Below, piece by piece: positions 13,315 through 25,384 of a DNA stretch of 64,000 nt. Source of the stretch: Hyphodiscus hymeniophilus. Its lineage: Eukaryota > Ascomycota > Leotiomycetes > Helotiales > Hyphodiscaceae. Positions within the stretch are counted from its first letter, which is position 1, and each line of letters starts with the position of its first letter. The stretch lies in the NCBI GenBank assembly GCA_016508695.1, contig VNKQ01000007.1:1054001-1118000 (forward strand). Direction: 5' to 3'. Under the pieces are notes generated by a model. It ran no database searches and was not told the DNA's origin. It saw only the letters and a program-made list of their open reading frames with translations. The translations under genes and the position numbers were made by a program.

Positions 13315-16300
13315 TCACCCAGCCGTCGTGAGCACATACGACGTAATAGCACTCATCCTCTCACTTGTCAACTTCAAGCTAATCCTCAATAACTCCTGCG
13401 CAACTTCCGGCTCCTGACTCTGCAATTCCACCCACTTCTCACGATCCATAAGCCAAGCCACACAATCACGTTCCGCCTGCACCGTCGCTGTACGGTCAGT
13501 TTCCGAGAAAAATGGCAGCTCACCACACGTTGTACCGGCTACGATACTCTCGAAGTATTGGCCTTGCGGAAGGTCGTAGTCGGCGCGCAGGATACCCTCT
13601 TCGAGAAGGTAAAATCCCGTTGCCGATTCGCCGCGATGGTAGAGGATTGTGCCGGCTAGGTATTCTTTCTTGATGAAGAAGGGTACAGCGCGAAACCAGA
13701 AATCTTCGTTGTGGGTCGTGAGACCTTGGAAGGTCTGTAGGATGAGGCGGAGGGGCTCTTTGAAGTTCTGGTATCGTGCTTCAGGACTGTCATCTAATGT
13801 GGTGGTAGCAGCTCGGTGCAGCTGATTGCGGCGTGGAGAGCTGAATTGTGTGTCAATTGAGTGCGAGACCTTTCGGTCCTTCGTTGGGACTTCAACTTGA
13901 GAAGGTGTTAGAGGGGGATTGCGGCTTGTGCGTGCTTGTTGGTTGGAATAGAATGTCTTCAGAAGCTCATTCTCGCAGCTCTCGAGGGCGGAATTTAATT
14001 CTTCGAACAACTTGACCTCTTTCCCGTTCGCGCTAAGATCGACAGCTCGTAGACTTAGACCCAGCGGTCCAGCTGCATTCACACCACTCAGCACCAAAGC
14101 AACCCCTTTCCTGCTGAACAGTCGATTGATGCGCTTGAAAGCCTCGGCTGCTGAATAGTCGATGCCAGTCACATTCCAGAGATCAAGAATCAAATAGCGT
14201 ATTGGCCGCTCGTTAAAAGCCTCGTCTTCGATGAGAGAACGGATACGATCCTCAACACTAACGATTGTACCAAAGAAGAGGTATCCTGCTAGCTTGGTAA
14301 CGTGGATCTGGGTTCCAACATCTCGGAGGAAACGAGACTGAGTGGGATTTCTGCGGACGGTCGAGCCCGCAATCTCGCCAGAGTATGAAGCCCTGACAGC
14401 CGGGACACGAGATTGTTGGACGACTAGAGTCACAAAGGCGAGGCCAATACCGATGAAGATTCCAATAACGAAATCGTACGCTCCCATGACAACCACGATG
14501 GTGACGACCTGGAGAATTAGCACTTCCTTCACAACCAAATTCCACGATCACAGAGGACTCACTGTCAAATACTCGAGCAATTTGAGCTTCTTCCTCGGCT
14601 CCCAGACAGCCTCCAGGAATAGCTCGAATCCAAGGACAAAGATCAAAACCCCAACCATTGTCACCGGGATGAATCCAATGATAATAGGTCCAATCATCAA
14701 AACGCCAATCGTGAAAATTGCCAGCATGATACCCGCCAAGCGACTGTCACCACCACTCCGGATGAAAAGAACGCTGTTGCTATAAACGAGATAGTTTTGG
14801 ATGCTACCCGCAAGTCCTGATAGGGCATTGGACACACCGTGAGCAATCAGCTCGCGGTCTAAATTAAGATTGTCTTCGCCAACGTTGACTCCCAATGCTG
14901 GAACGTTGATCGGTACGTGCAAAACACCAAAGAATGTCAACGCAAACATCGCAGGAATGGTTTCTGCTAACGCATCCCAGTGTACAAGATCGAATTCTAC
15001 GAAAGTCAGCAATAATGGAGAGAACAACTGTCGTTGACGTACTGTATAACGTATAAAAGAACCACCAAGGCTCGCCGGCCTCAGGTCCCTCAAATATCCA
15101 ACCTGTCTTCCGCAAGTTCTGCGGATCCAATTCGTCGAGGGAGAGGACGAAGAAATAGAAGACCGCCGGAATAGCCAAGATAAAGACAGGTAGGTAGTAC
15201 TTGGAAGTAATCTTCTGTTGCGACCAGAAGAGGATAACGGCCAAAGTGAGTGGAAGGACCCATAAAGTCACAGTATCGGCATCGAACAGTTTTGACAATG
15301 TCGCTCCGTCGTAATTCAAATTTCCGTCTAATCGGGCTGAGACTTCGACACCGGTTGCGATTAGGAAGTAGCCAACTCCACCAATGCAGCCAATAAGAAT
15401 GTGTCTTGGGATGAATCCAACAATATATCCAAATCCAGCTGCCCCCATGATGAAGAAGACTATACCCGTCAGTACGGACGAGATTGCATAAGCGGTGATG
15501 GTTGTTGCGATGACGGCGTCGGCGTTCTCTTCTCCTACTTTCGCCATGATGGTAAATGCCATCTTATGGAAGAAGGGAACCACTTCGATCTGAGACCTGT
15601 TTAGTACAGTCATATACGGAGAGGAACAGAGGGAGCGTACCATTTCTGATCCAATGCCGCCCTTGAAAATACTGCCACCGCAAGAGAATATTAACTGTGA
15701 TACGATGCAACTTATGTAGAACATGGAGATGCCGGCTGATCCAAGCTTTTCGAATATGGGCTGTCCAAGAGGGAACAAGATCATCCCTGGAAGTGATTAG
15801 TACTAGGCATTGAAAAGCGGCACAGGTGATAAAGGAGCATGGGCTTGTGAGCTCCCACTTTCAGTGACCTGAGGCACAGATTGAACAGTTGACCTACCAT
15901 AAGATAGAGCATCCAAGATATTGAGCAGTAGACCCAGTATCACAGCTGGCAAACACTCGACGGGAGCAATAACAGCATTCTCCCAAATTGCCTTCTTATT
16001 CCAAGCTTTAGGGTTGGCGACGACCTTAATTATATCATAGCCTTTCTCCTTCGGCCAGAGTACAACGTTGCGTAGCTTTGGCCACGAAACTTTTCGTCTG
16101 GGCTGTTGAGCTTCAACATCCCGTTGCCCCCGTATCCAATCAGGGTGCTGAGCCTCTAAAGACACATCTTTCCCAATCAACGGAGTCCTTTCTGTCGCAT
16201 CCATCTTGACCCCATTCGAAGTTATGATTAACCTTCCTTGGCGCATGTCGACTCCATCCTTGTCTCCGTCTTGCGATTTACCATCGTCCTCTTCCTCCAT

Positions 16301-16923
16301 GTTGTCTGGTGGTGATCTACCGGAGGGAGAGTGTCTCAGCAGGTCTGCCAGCATCGATGTACCAGGAGACCTGCCGACCTCGTCTTCGGCTGGCGAGACC
16401 GGTTCTGACACCTCTTCAATGATATGATTCCGCAATGCTTCGCTTTCTCTATTCGAGGTGGACTCGCTATCGGTAGGCTGCTGAAAGTAGGACTCTAGAT
16501 GTGGTTGATTGGACCGCCGCGGTGAGCTACTCCGTATGGAGAGCTTATCTGAGAGGGCGTAGGAAGCAAGTTCTGCTGTGTCTTCACGAACACTTCTGGC
16601 ATATTGAGCGCTATCGATGGGTGCTGTAGATACGATTAGTTGTATGCTGGCAAAGGATGGCTTAGTTCCTGCATACCCAAAGGACCTCGATATGATAGGT
16701 GGACGAAGGACCTTGTAGGCTCTCTTTGCTCAGACGCAGCAGAGGGATTCAAGGTAGAGTTCTGAGCATCTGCAGTCCCTCTAAAGGAGCCGTAGCTCAC
16801 GTCCTCTGCAGCATTGGACGTCCCGTCCGCAGAAGCAGAAGAGCCTGGGATAAGGCGTGGACTGGTATGAGAAGCCATGGAAAGACCACGAAGTCTTCTA
16901 TGAGAAGAAGACGGCAGAGACAT
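13315..16923 (-). CDS. VSB1: SulP-STAS-cNMP transporter, VSB1/YGR125W-like
   Basis: Minus-strand exons are 16923-16677, 16623-15898, 15786-15641, 15589-15043, 14996-14563 and 14508-13315, encoding 1097 residues. There are three parts. A long Ser-rich cytosolic N-terminus comes first (about 1-290). A SulP/SLC26 membrane domain follows (about 300-740; motifs GSEMIEVVPFFHK and MFALTFFGVLHVPINVPALG). A STAS domain sits at about 760-870 (YLILDLWNVTGIDYSAAEAF). A cyclic-nucleotide-binding fold lies near the C-terminus (AGTTCGELPFF). This order matches yeast YGR125W/Vsb1, which is needed for vacuolar storage of basic amino acids; it is therefore more likely a vacuolar transporter than a plasma-membrane sulfate permease. 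Every junction keeps phase and restores conserved membrane segments. The substrate is inferred from yeast, not seen. Confidence 0.88.
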
Positions 16924-18883
16924 GACGATTGTGACCCCTCCCCAACAAGGCAGCGGAAATATGTACAGTACAAATCCGTCCCCTGGCTTCTGCCTCTCGA
17001 CTGGGCTTCTTCAAGCCCGACAGCACGATGCAACACAGACTTGGAGATGACGACTAAAAGGACAGGGAATGCATCTGGTAGCAAGGAGAGTCGGGATGCC
17101 GCCGCTAGGAATCGGGAGGAGGTACCATAGGTGTGTTGGTGGGGTGGTTCGAATGGGCCCTACGGTATCTACCTCCTGTAGTCTGATTATTAGTCTTGGT
17201 TTTGGGGTAATAGCTTGGTTGCAATGATAAGAGACGGCCAGACTCTCCAGCCAATGGTGGAGACTATGTCATAGAAGGAGAAAAAGGAGAAGACGATAGA
17301 GAGATGCATGCTTAACTGCTCAGCAATTTACCTGAATGGCTTCGTAAGTTTTGAGTAGTTCGTAGTAAGGTAAACACTGCATGTGTCAGGGATGGGTGTT
17401 TTCATAGCGTGGAAAAGAAAAGACGTGCGAACCACCTGCCTGCAATCTGCATGCATGCCGCGAGTTCTGTAGGTAGCGAAGCCCAAAGCCGAACAACACA
17501 ACGCCAATGGAACCACAGGGATGGGAGAATGTTCCCCTCCGGAGCCAGTGAGCAGTCAGAAGGGGCGAGAGAGTTCAGGACAACAGCCTCATGTTATTGG
17601 CGCTGTTGGCTTTTCCAACCGCATGCCCCGCAAAGCCTGCAGGGCTGCTGCAGTGTTGCTGCGTCTCGAAAACTGTGGACGCCCATGTGGAGCTGCTGCT
17701 CAGGAGGGGCTGGATTCTGAGCAACTACCTCAGTAGGTACTTGATAGTACCACCTATCGAGAGTTCTCATCTACAACGTGATCAAGAGTACATTATGTTT
17801 GCTATTTGAGACTTCAATTGGGACGATATGGATAATTGTCATTGCTGGGGAACACCATATTATTACTGTCGCAAATTTGTAGGGTGAAGTTAGAGGAAGA
17901 TCAAAGCAAATCTCCTCATGGACATGTGTTTTTACAGACTTGTGCGGGGCGGGTACAAACGCCACCGTAAGAGTCTTTCTTTGCAGCAACCCCTCCCTCT
18001 TCGACCTTTTAGGCACAATCGATCAGATCAGCAATGGACTTGTGATCAAGCTGGAACAAGCTGTTGCGACCTTCAAATGCCCGTTACTTTGAAATTCTTT
18101 TCGTGCTTCAACGATGCGGCTCCACCAGGCCACCTAGACATAGGGCTTGAGGAGAATGGAACTGGTCATCTCTACGAATCAGGAGTAGAATTCTAGAGGA
18201 ATCTGAAGGCCAATACCCCGCACGATGCAGCATATACCTCTGGGTAGGTAGTGGGAAAATGGCGCAACCCTGACCAATTCTCCGACCATCCAAACGCCAT
18301 TCGCTGGAACATGTGGTGCAATTCTTGACACACGCATGATTCTTCAAAGCGTCGTCAAAGGTCCAATGTCATCATGTACCACCTCAATGGCATATGTTCA
18401 TTTATGTGTTCTTGTGGTATCAAGAGTCCTCAATGCTTCCTACCTATGACCCTGGCAGCTCCATCTCCAAGCTTGCTTCAGGTCAAATCGACCCTTGACC
18501 TCAACATCCCCAAAGGTCTTGTAGCTGCTGGCACGTAGCTCAGCATGAAACCCACATCAGACACCACCTTTTCCCAGGGAATCGCCCGGACCCAAACGCG
18601 ATGCACCCCTTCGAATAGCTCGGGTACTTCTGTGGAGACCAGTTGAGAGGCCGAATGAGGTTGGTTACGATCACCCACCATGATGGGGCCGGCGGGAAGC
18701 CTTCCTGACATCTTGTATCCCAAAATTGCTGTGCAGGTGACTGCTGCAGCACTACCGGATGCTGCTCTCGAAGTTGCGACCCCAATTGAGCTTCCCAGTC
18801 TCCTTGTGGCTCCTAGATAGGCTCGGTGGATGAAGCACCGAATCATGTTCTTGAACTGGCTCGTATGACCTGGCTTCATGTCC
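16924..18883. other. Intergenic: long upstream region of the VSB1-like gene
   Basis: This 2.0 kb stretch lies between the transporter start and the PSF1 stop, both on the minus strand. Most of it should be transporter promoter and leader. Short overlapping frames on both strands (for example 17409-17809 and 18108-18347) show no domain. The minus-strand frame 18478-18915 overlaps the last PSF1 exon in another frame and looks fortuitous. Confidence 0.55.
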
Positions 18884-19651
18884 TCAACCGAGCTTTTGCA
18901 GATATCCCTGAGCAATCAAGCGCTCCACGTCCCCTTGACGAACATAGAATTGGGAGTTCTTCGTAAGATTGATGGTCCTATCACAAAAAGTTAGCAATCA
19001 TAGCCCCCAGCTTGTTCATCCAATCAGTGAATCTCACCCATACTCCGTCTGAATCTCACCAGCATCCTTCAAGACCCTTACATCAATAAATAGATCCCTG
19101 GGCGGTTCCAGACTCCCCGTGAGATCAATATCCGTCCACTGCCCCTTATACGCCGCGAGCAAATCCCCATACTGCCTAACATACTCCTCCTCCTCTGGGC
19201 TCAAGCTACTACTATTGCCCTCCGCATTGCCCAGCTCCCCAGCCCTGATATTCCCTCCATTTGCTTGTTGCTGAGCAGCAATCTCCAACACATCACTCCC
19301 ATTCCAGACCATCTCCTCCAACTTATCCGTACGCGTGCGATGGTACGCAAGAAGACATCGTTTGTTCCTTCGCATACACAGATGATCGACAAGAAGCGTG
19401 CAAGCTGTTGCGGGATCTTGGGAGGGTTCGAAAGAGCCACTATAGGAGGAGAGGATGTTCGACACATCTTTGTCCAGATCGCGTACTTCTTGGGTCACGG
19501 CACGCACCATTATGGTTTGATAAGGCGGGAGATGCTCGAGTTTTTGGGTCCGCTTTGCGTGCTGGACCTACATACCACTTTTATTAGATAGAATAAGAGA
19601 GAGACTTGAGACGGGGAGAATTACCAACTTGTTACCTAGATCTCCATACAT
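18884..19651 (-). CDS. PSF1: GINS complex subunit Psf1
   Basis: Minus-strand exons are 19651-19625, 19567-19038 and 18977-18884, encoding 216 residues, the usual length for Psf1. Exon 1 gives only MYGDLGNKL. Exon 2 has the signature helices (RRNKRCLLAYHRTRTDKLEE and EEYVRQYGDLLAAYKGQWTD) and the loop LTGSLEPPRDLFIDVRVL. Exon 3 supplies the C-terminal B-domain ending IAQGYLQKLG, which mediates contacts within the CMG helicase. GINS (Sld5-Psf1-Psf2-Psf3) joins Cdc45 and MCM2-7 at replication origins. Exon 1 being nine codons explains why the start is easily missed; the ATG at 19651 gives the family-typical N-terminus. A Gln/Asn/Gly-rich insertion lies near residues 105-130. Confidence 0.93.
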
Positions 19652-20693
19652 GCTGCAAGCCAATTCTTTAACACTTTTGCAAGAATTGGAAATAAGTTCG
19701 TCAGCCTTGTCGTTGCAATCCAAGTCGCGTGTTCATCTTTACGTGGAGCGTTTAAATTAGCGCCGACATCGCTTGATTCCACCAGTACGCGCGTTACGTA
19801 AGAAGGACCTTGGTTCTTATTGGTTTGGCTAACCTAACGACTAAAAAACATCACGGAGTACGAAGGCATTTTTGTAGACGACATCTCACCCCACTTATGG
19901 GATGAACAGCTCCAAAAGCTGGAGAGTCTGTCAAAGACACGCCAGTGGTGCTACTCAAAATGGCTCGAGCTCTCAATCCTTGTTTCGCATCATCAATTTA
20001 AGGTTGAGCAGAAGAATGGCTACGGGTACCTGCATGACAATAGCTTTGTCGTCAGGAATCAAAGGTTGGAGTGTGTGCGACCTTTACGGGTTGTTTGCTT
20101 GAGATGGATACAAAGGGACCAGGTATGGCTTTACCATGGTGTTTATTGCTGGAATTGAAGCAGACACGTTGTCTAAGATTTGTGTTCTTGGAGTCCAGAG
20201 CTTGTGAGCCTTGAGTGAACTTTCACGAGGAATCTGCTTCGCAAGAGTGGGGAGGGGGGTCTCTGGAAATCCTTCCGCACTGAAGAGTGTCTTCAGAGGG
20301 ATTCCAATGTCTGAGGCATGGAGTAACGATGACAATCGTTATTCAGATCCTATATTACATACGCGACGAGGATTTTCGAAGCAATACTTCACGCAGAATC
20401 GACGAGATAACGGCAACTTTTCCACATAGAGGGCAGTCAGGTCCTCGAATATGTCTAGGCTTTGTATTGGTCCTCGCTACACGCAAACCAGCGTGTTACG
20501 CCGTATGTAAGTAAGAAATCTTCCCAAATACCGAAAAATAAAATCTATTGACATCCACCTAAGCCTGCGCCACTTGAGACTTGAAACTTAAAATCGAAAT
20601 GCATCGATGTATCCCGCCCTTTTATCATCACTGACATTTCTACGTACCGCCACCCTCACATTCGAGACCAAAGCCTTTCACCACTCCGACACA
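19652..20693. other. Intergenic between PSF1 promoter side and the HMG-box gene 3' end
   Basis: This 1.0 kb stretch contains the PSF1 upstream region and the terminator of the HMG-box gene. Frames here are short (all under 90 codons) and unsupported. I see nothing else. Confidence 0.5.
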
Positions 20694-22396
20694 TCATTCT
20701 CCATCCATCCATTTATCAAATTCTGGAGCTTCGTCCAAGGACTCAACATGCCAACCCTCCTGGTTACCTCGCAAAACGTGCATGTGGGGATCCTGGATTG
20801 GCAGTTGCTGTTCCGACCTGTGGGGTGGCATCTCGAGGAAGTGAAGCGAAGGGTCATTTAGATCGTACTGGCCTTGCCATTGTTGATCGCCTTGATGGCT
20901 CGCACCGAAGTAGACGCCTTCGGGATGATGAAGGTCTTCGAAGTCTCCGTTGTTGTACTCATCATGCTCTGGTCCCATCAAAGCAGGGTCAATCCGGTGC
21001 TCATGACTTTGATGCACTTCGTACTGGCCGTATGCGTTCGGATCCATCAGATCATAATCCTGCCCACCACCTCCTGGGATGGAGGAAAGGTATGAATGTA
21101 CACCAGGAGCAGCTGCCTTTCTGATGATCACATCTTCAACACCCATTTGCGAACCGGCCTGTACGCTCTGTTGATAGTAATGGCCGTGCTCGAGGTGTGC
21201 TTGGCTGTACGGCTGTGGCGCTTGTCTCGTGGGGTTGCTGGCTTGGTAGGAAGACTTGTGGTATGAGGGGCGGCTTGGCTCGATCGAATTGCCTCTGGAC
21301 GAGTACTGATACGCCGATCTCGTCGTGGGATAATCGACTGGTTGCTGAGATTGCTGTCTTGGAGTCTGTCGATGCTTTCTCTTCGATCTTGAAGGTCCAG
21401 TCTGCCAGTCAAAATCATCAAGGTCTGACTCCTCCGACATTGGCTCTTCGGACATCTTCCGTTTCGTTGACTTGGTAATGCCAGGTTTTGAGGGGGAGAA
21501 CTTGTAGCCGGGATGGGCATTTTGGTGATTTATCCGCTCGATTCTGGCCCATTCGCTGAATTGGTCTTTGACCTCATGAGGTTCCAACGGCCAACTGTCT
21601 CCGCATACTTGAGACACAACCTGATGGTTGTTCTGAAGGCACCAATCCTTCGTTCGGTTCTGATACGCCTTACGATATAGCATAAAAGAGTTCATGGGAC
21701 GCTTGACTTTGCCTGGAATCTTTCCCTCGTCAACCTCCTTCCTTCGCTCCTCCGCCGACCTGTTGACATATGTCTCGATATCCGCGACTGGTACATGTGT
21801 CCAATCCTTAGTCAACTCACTCAAGGGCTGCTCAAGTTTTGCGACCTTCTTCTCCGCCTTGATCTTCTCCTTTTTTACCTTCCTCATCTTGGGAAATTTT
21901 TCAACGCGAGGTCGTCCTCCTGGCATCGGCTTCAAGTTGTGATGGCTTCTCGGAATCCCAAGCCCACTTCTTGTGCGGATCATATCCTGACTTTGCATCG
22001 ATGGCGTAGGAGGCGATGTTGCTGGTGTGCTGTATTGATCTTGATACACCTGCATGTGGTATTCCGGGCTGTAGCTATCCTGCTTTGATGTGAGTGGAAT
22101 GCTGCACCGGTCCAAACCGGGTCTCTTACATATTGAAGTCCCAAACCGGAGTCTTGATAATGATGTTGTTGATATGCGAATCGCGGTTGGCTATGGCTGC
22201 GATAGCTGTACGCTTCTTCACGACCGGACGTTGGGGAGCCATAGTGAGACTGGAGATGTATACCTTCATCATAGTACTGTCCCTGTTGCGGCAACGGACT
22301 ATGTGCGTTATGTTGGGCCACGTGAATCAGTCCATGATCTATGAGTTCTCCGTTGTGAGATGGGGGCGGCGAGAGAGGCATATTGCTGGCAAGCAT
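20694..22396 (-). CDS. HMG-box transcription factor, FMF-1/PaHMG5/Ste11-like
   Basis: Minus-strand exons are 22396-22130 and 22082-20694, encoding 551 residues (550 if the alternative acceptor three bases downstream is used). A MATA-type HMG box spans about residues 212-285 (KVKRPMNSFMLYRKAYQNR, then WARIERINHQNAHPGYKF). It is preceded by a Lys-rich basic stretch (KMRKVKKEKIKAEKKVAK). The rest is Gln/His/Tyr/Ser-rich and probably disordered. The box resembles Neurospora FMF-1, Podospora PaHMG5 and S. pombe Ste11, regulators upstream of mating-type genes and pheromone response. Orthology needs a tree, so no symbol is given. It should bind DNA in the nucleus. A 3 kb gene-free region lies upstream. 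Confidence 0.87.
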
Positions 22397-25384
22397 TCAA
22401 TAGAATACCGCTTCAAAGTTGAGGTTGACAAGGGTCTGATTGAATATGATCAGTCGTGCAATCGTATATGTTTATCAAGGCTAGAATGTTGAAAGTCGGA
22501 GTGGAAGGGGGGCGAATTTTGAGATGCGACGACGAAAGCGATTTTTGAGTCGCACCGTTGTTGAGAATTCCTGCGATGAGCTGATATGTTCAACCTTATC
22601 CCAAGAGTGGACAGAAAGATGTGTTGACTTTTGCGTGTGGATGTGTGGTTTATTGAATTTGTTGTGGAGGCTGAGAAGGCGAAGTCGCGCAATTGGCCTG
22701 CTCGAACAGTTCCCGGGATGCTTCGCGGATGGAGCCCGCAATCAAGTGAGACGGGAGATCCTCATGAAAGAGTCCTTAAAGCCCGTGGAAGGAATCTAGC
22801 GACTTTCTTCTGACTTATGAGAGTTCATCTGAGGTGATGATGATCAGGCTTTGGTCTGAGAAATGAACCAAGTGGGAAGGGTTTGTCTTTTCTCTCGGAT
22901 CACACAGTATCAGAAGGTTTGGGACGAACCTATTGCAGGCAGCCGACTTGCAGCAATGCACCTCCTTCCTGGCTGACTGATCTTCTGGAACCGCGCTATG
23001 AGGCAACTGAGCTGCGAGTGGCCAGTGTCCAGTGTCCAGCGCGCTGTGTGTGATCCAAAGTCTCTGAAAGCTGCCTCTGTAAATCTCTTTGTCGTATGAT
23101 GTGTCAAAGTAAAGCTGGACAAGAGCTATGAGTAGGCATAAGGTGACTATCAAAAGGTGTCAAAAGGTAGATGAGCCTTTGTTTTGAATGTAAGAAAGGA
23201 TCTGGCGATGGACTTTATGTATTCAAAATTCGCCTTCCTCCCATCAATGTGGTGGTGGAAGACAGGGGGCAGAATGAGGAGCTCTAACGCTGCTTCCGGC
23301 CACCAAGTGCCAGCACCCAAATTCGGGCAGCCTGAGCGCCTATATTCAGTCCGCGTCCACGCGGCAATCACATCCGGACTCCAAGATCTTTGTTGTCCGG
23401 CCTGTATAACTTTAAATCCAATGATCATACCTGTGAGGAAGGAGTCGAATGAGCATCATCCCTCCATCTCGATGAAGGAGTCCTTACCTTGCATTTCGTC
23501 ACGAGACACTTGCTACTGGACCACTGGAGAAGCCACACTCCACACCACTCCACACCACCATATGGACTGACAAGGCTAAGACTTACGAAGATGAGTTCCC
23601 GTCGAGGCTGCAGATGAGTACAAACAGGAGGCTGCTCTCATGTGGGAGTGGGGCCTCATTGGGTAGTATCCCTATGGCCTCTCCACCAGTTCACGCACAT
23701 TTTCACCACAATTACTCGCTAGCAAGGACAACCCTGCGATGTCTATCAATGCCGGCGTTGACAGCTCCGATAGACGAAATCTCCAGCTTTGCTGTTCCTG
23801 GAATGTTGGAGTGCGCCACACCCAATCGGCTTGTCGCTTCCGGAAACGCAGGTCAATCGGCATCCCGAACCACCAAGAACAATCATAGAAGCAACCAACT
23901 ATATCTCGTATGTATGCGACTCATCCCAAGGCAGTCCTGGCTAGGTGTGCTAGGCGTTTGTGCGACGCACCTTTGCTGAAGTCCCTTTACTGGCGGTCTT
24001 ATGCAGGTAGGCCTCACGAACGCGAACTCATCGGCTACATGCATACCTGCAGTAGCCGAGCAGCGTTTACCAGACTGTTTGGACGTCAGTGTCACCTCTG
24101 TCAGGAAGCAGTATGTTTTTCTGCGCATTTATGAAGACTGCTGTCCCCATTTACTCCTTTCACTTGTATTGAGCGACGCAGCAAAAGACTGGAGATATCC
24201 CGCTCGTAATGCAGACTTGCTTGACATGCGAGGCTCTTTCACAGCTCAACTCAACATCCCGGCTAGACTGCCGCTTCCAGTATTGGTCCTAAGTTTCTTT
24301 GGAGTCGCTTCCGTATCTAGTAGTTCCATGAAAGATCTCATCTATCCAGTGGCGGGAAGAGGAAGGGATGGCGGCTCGCTTCTCACCCCATACGATTCAA
24401 TCAGGTTGGTAACAGCTGTATGGTCTACTATCGTCACTACTTCACAGCACCAGAATCATTGCAGTTTAAGACCAGAATTATTGCAATTTGAGAATGTTTC
24501 GAAACCACGGGGCCAGTAGAGACTTCCCCATCGCTCGTATCCTTTCAACAACTGCAGAGTTATGGGCGTTGAATCGCTCATCGTAGCTTTAACTTTACAG
24601 TCAACGCAAATGGACGCGGACATTTGTGTCTTTACTTACATGCCGACTCCGACCCCGACTTCATGATGGTAGTGATTAAGAGTGCATCCGGTGCCTCCAA
24701 GGAGGCTTGGAGTGTTGGTGGCGTCGCGTGGTGGCAATCTAGCGTTGCTACCTAGGCTCGATGTCCCGTAGCCTTTTCCATTCCTTCCCCGGACAAAGAA
24801 CCCCAGATAATTACTGAACTGCCTATTTCATGCGGCAAACATATTTGAATAGACGCGCTTGTCGCACAGATATCTGTCATGTAGAGGGTGATATAAGTTT
24901 CTACTTCAATTCATTCTTGGTGTTACAATACATTATTTAATGGCCTTCATGCAAACAAGCAAACGCAGGCCTATTTGATCTGCCTTTTAGATGGCCGAGC
25001 ATCCGTTCCTTGCGGTAAGCCTCCATCTTGCCATGTGACGCTGTGCCCCAGTGCATATACGCGATACAAAGAGTGACAAATGAGAAGTCCTGAACGAATG
25101 CTCAATTTGGTCTGAGCAAACCGGTTAGGATGGGCTCTTCGCAAAGGCTTCCATATCCCTTGGTACAAAGAGTGACGAATGTGCAGTCCTGATCTTGTTA
25201 GGCGATTGGTCAGTCCGTTCTTAGCCGGATCAGATTGATCTTCGAAATCGCTTCTTTATCCCTTCATTCAAAGACGGGAGGACTTCAGAACCAATGAGGC
25301 TCATGCTATATCCGGAATGATTACTTCCAGATTAGCATGGAACATCAAGAATAGCAACCGTCGCTAAAGCAGGCATCAGGGGCT
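22397..25384. other. Intergenic: 3 kb upstream region of the HMG-box gene
   Basis: This is the longest gap in the window. It lies between the HMG-box start and the stop of the PHD gene, both on the minus strand, so most should be regulatory sequence or a long 5' leader of the HMG gene. ATG frames of 60-172 codons occur on both strands (the longest is 24001-24519, plus) without domain signal or matching neighbours. An imperfect 29-bp direct repeat lies at 25065-25192. Confidence 0.55.
25065..25192 (+). repeat. Imperfect 29-bp direct repeat, two copies 99 bp apart
   Basis: Copies at 25065-25093 and 25164-25192 both start TACAAAGAGTGAC and end AGTCCTGA. They match at 26 of 29 positions by eye. 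They sit downstream of the PHD-gene stop. Nothing marks them as a mobile element; they could be a small tandem duplication that has diverged. Confidence 0.7.

Noticed and set aside
17142..17160. tRNA T-arm-like GGTTCGAATG sequence
   Set aside because: It lacks the matching stem bases and any upstream A box or acceptor stem. No tRNA or 5S gene was recognised anywhere in the window.
18478..18915. 145-codon minus-strand frame past the PSF1 stop
   Set aside because: It overlaps the last PSF1 exon in a different frame, whose splice-restored PSF1 tail is clearly right. No homology to anything I know.
24001..24519. 172-codon plus-strand ATG frame in the region upstream of the HMG-box gene
   Set aside because: No domain, signal or splice support and an irregular composition. 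Frames of this size are expected in 3 kb of non-coding DNA. It is kept only as a note.
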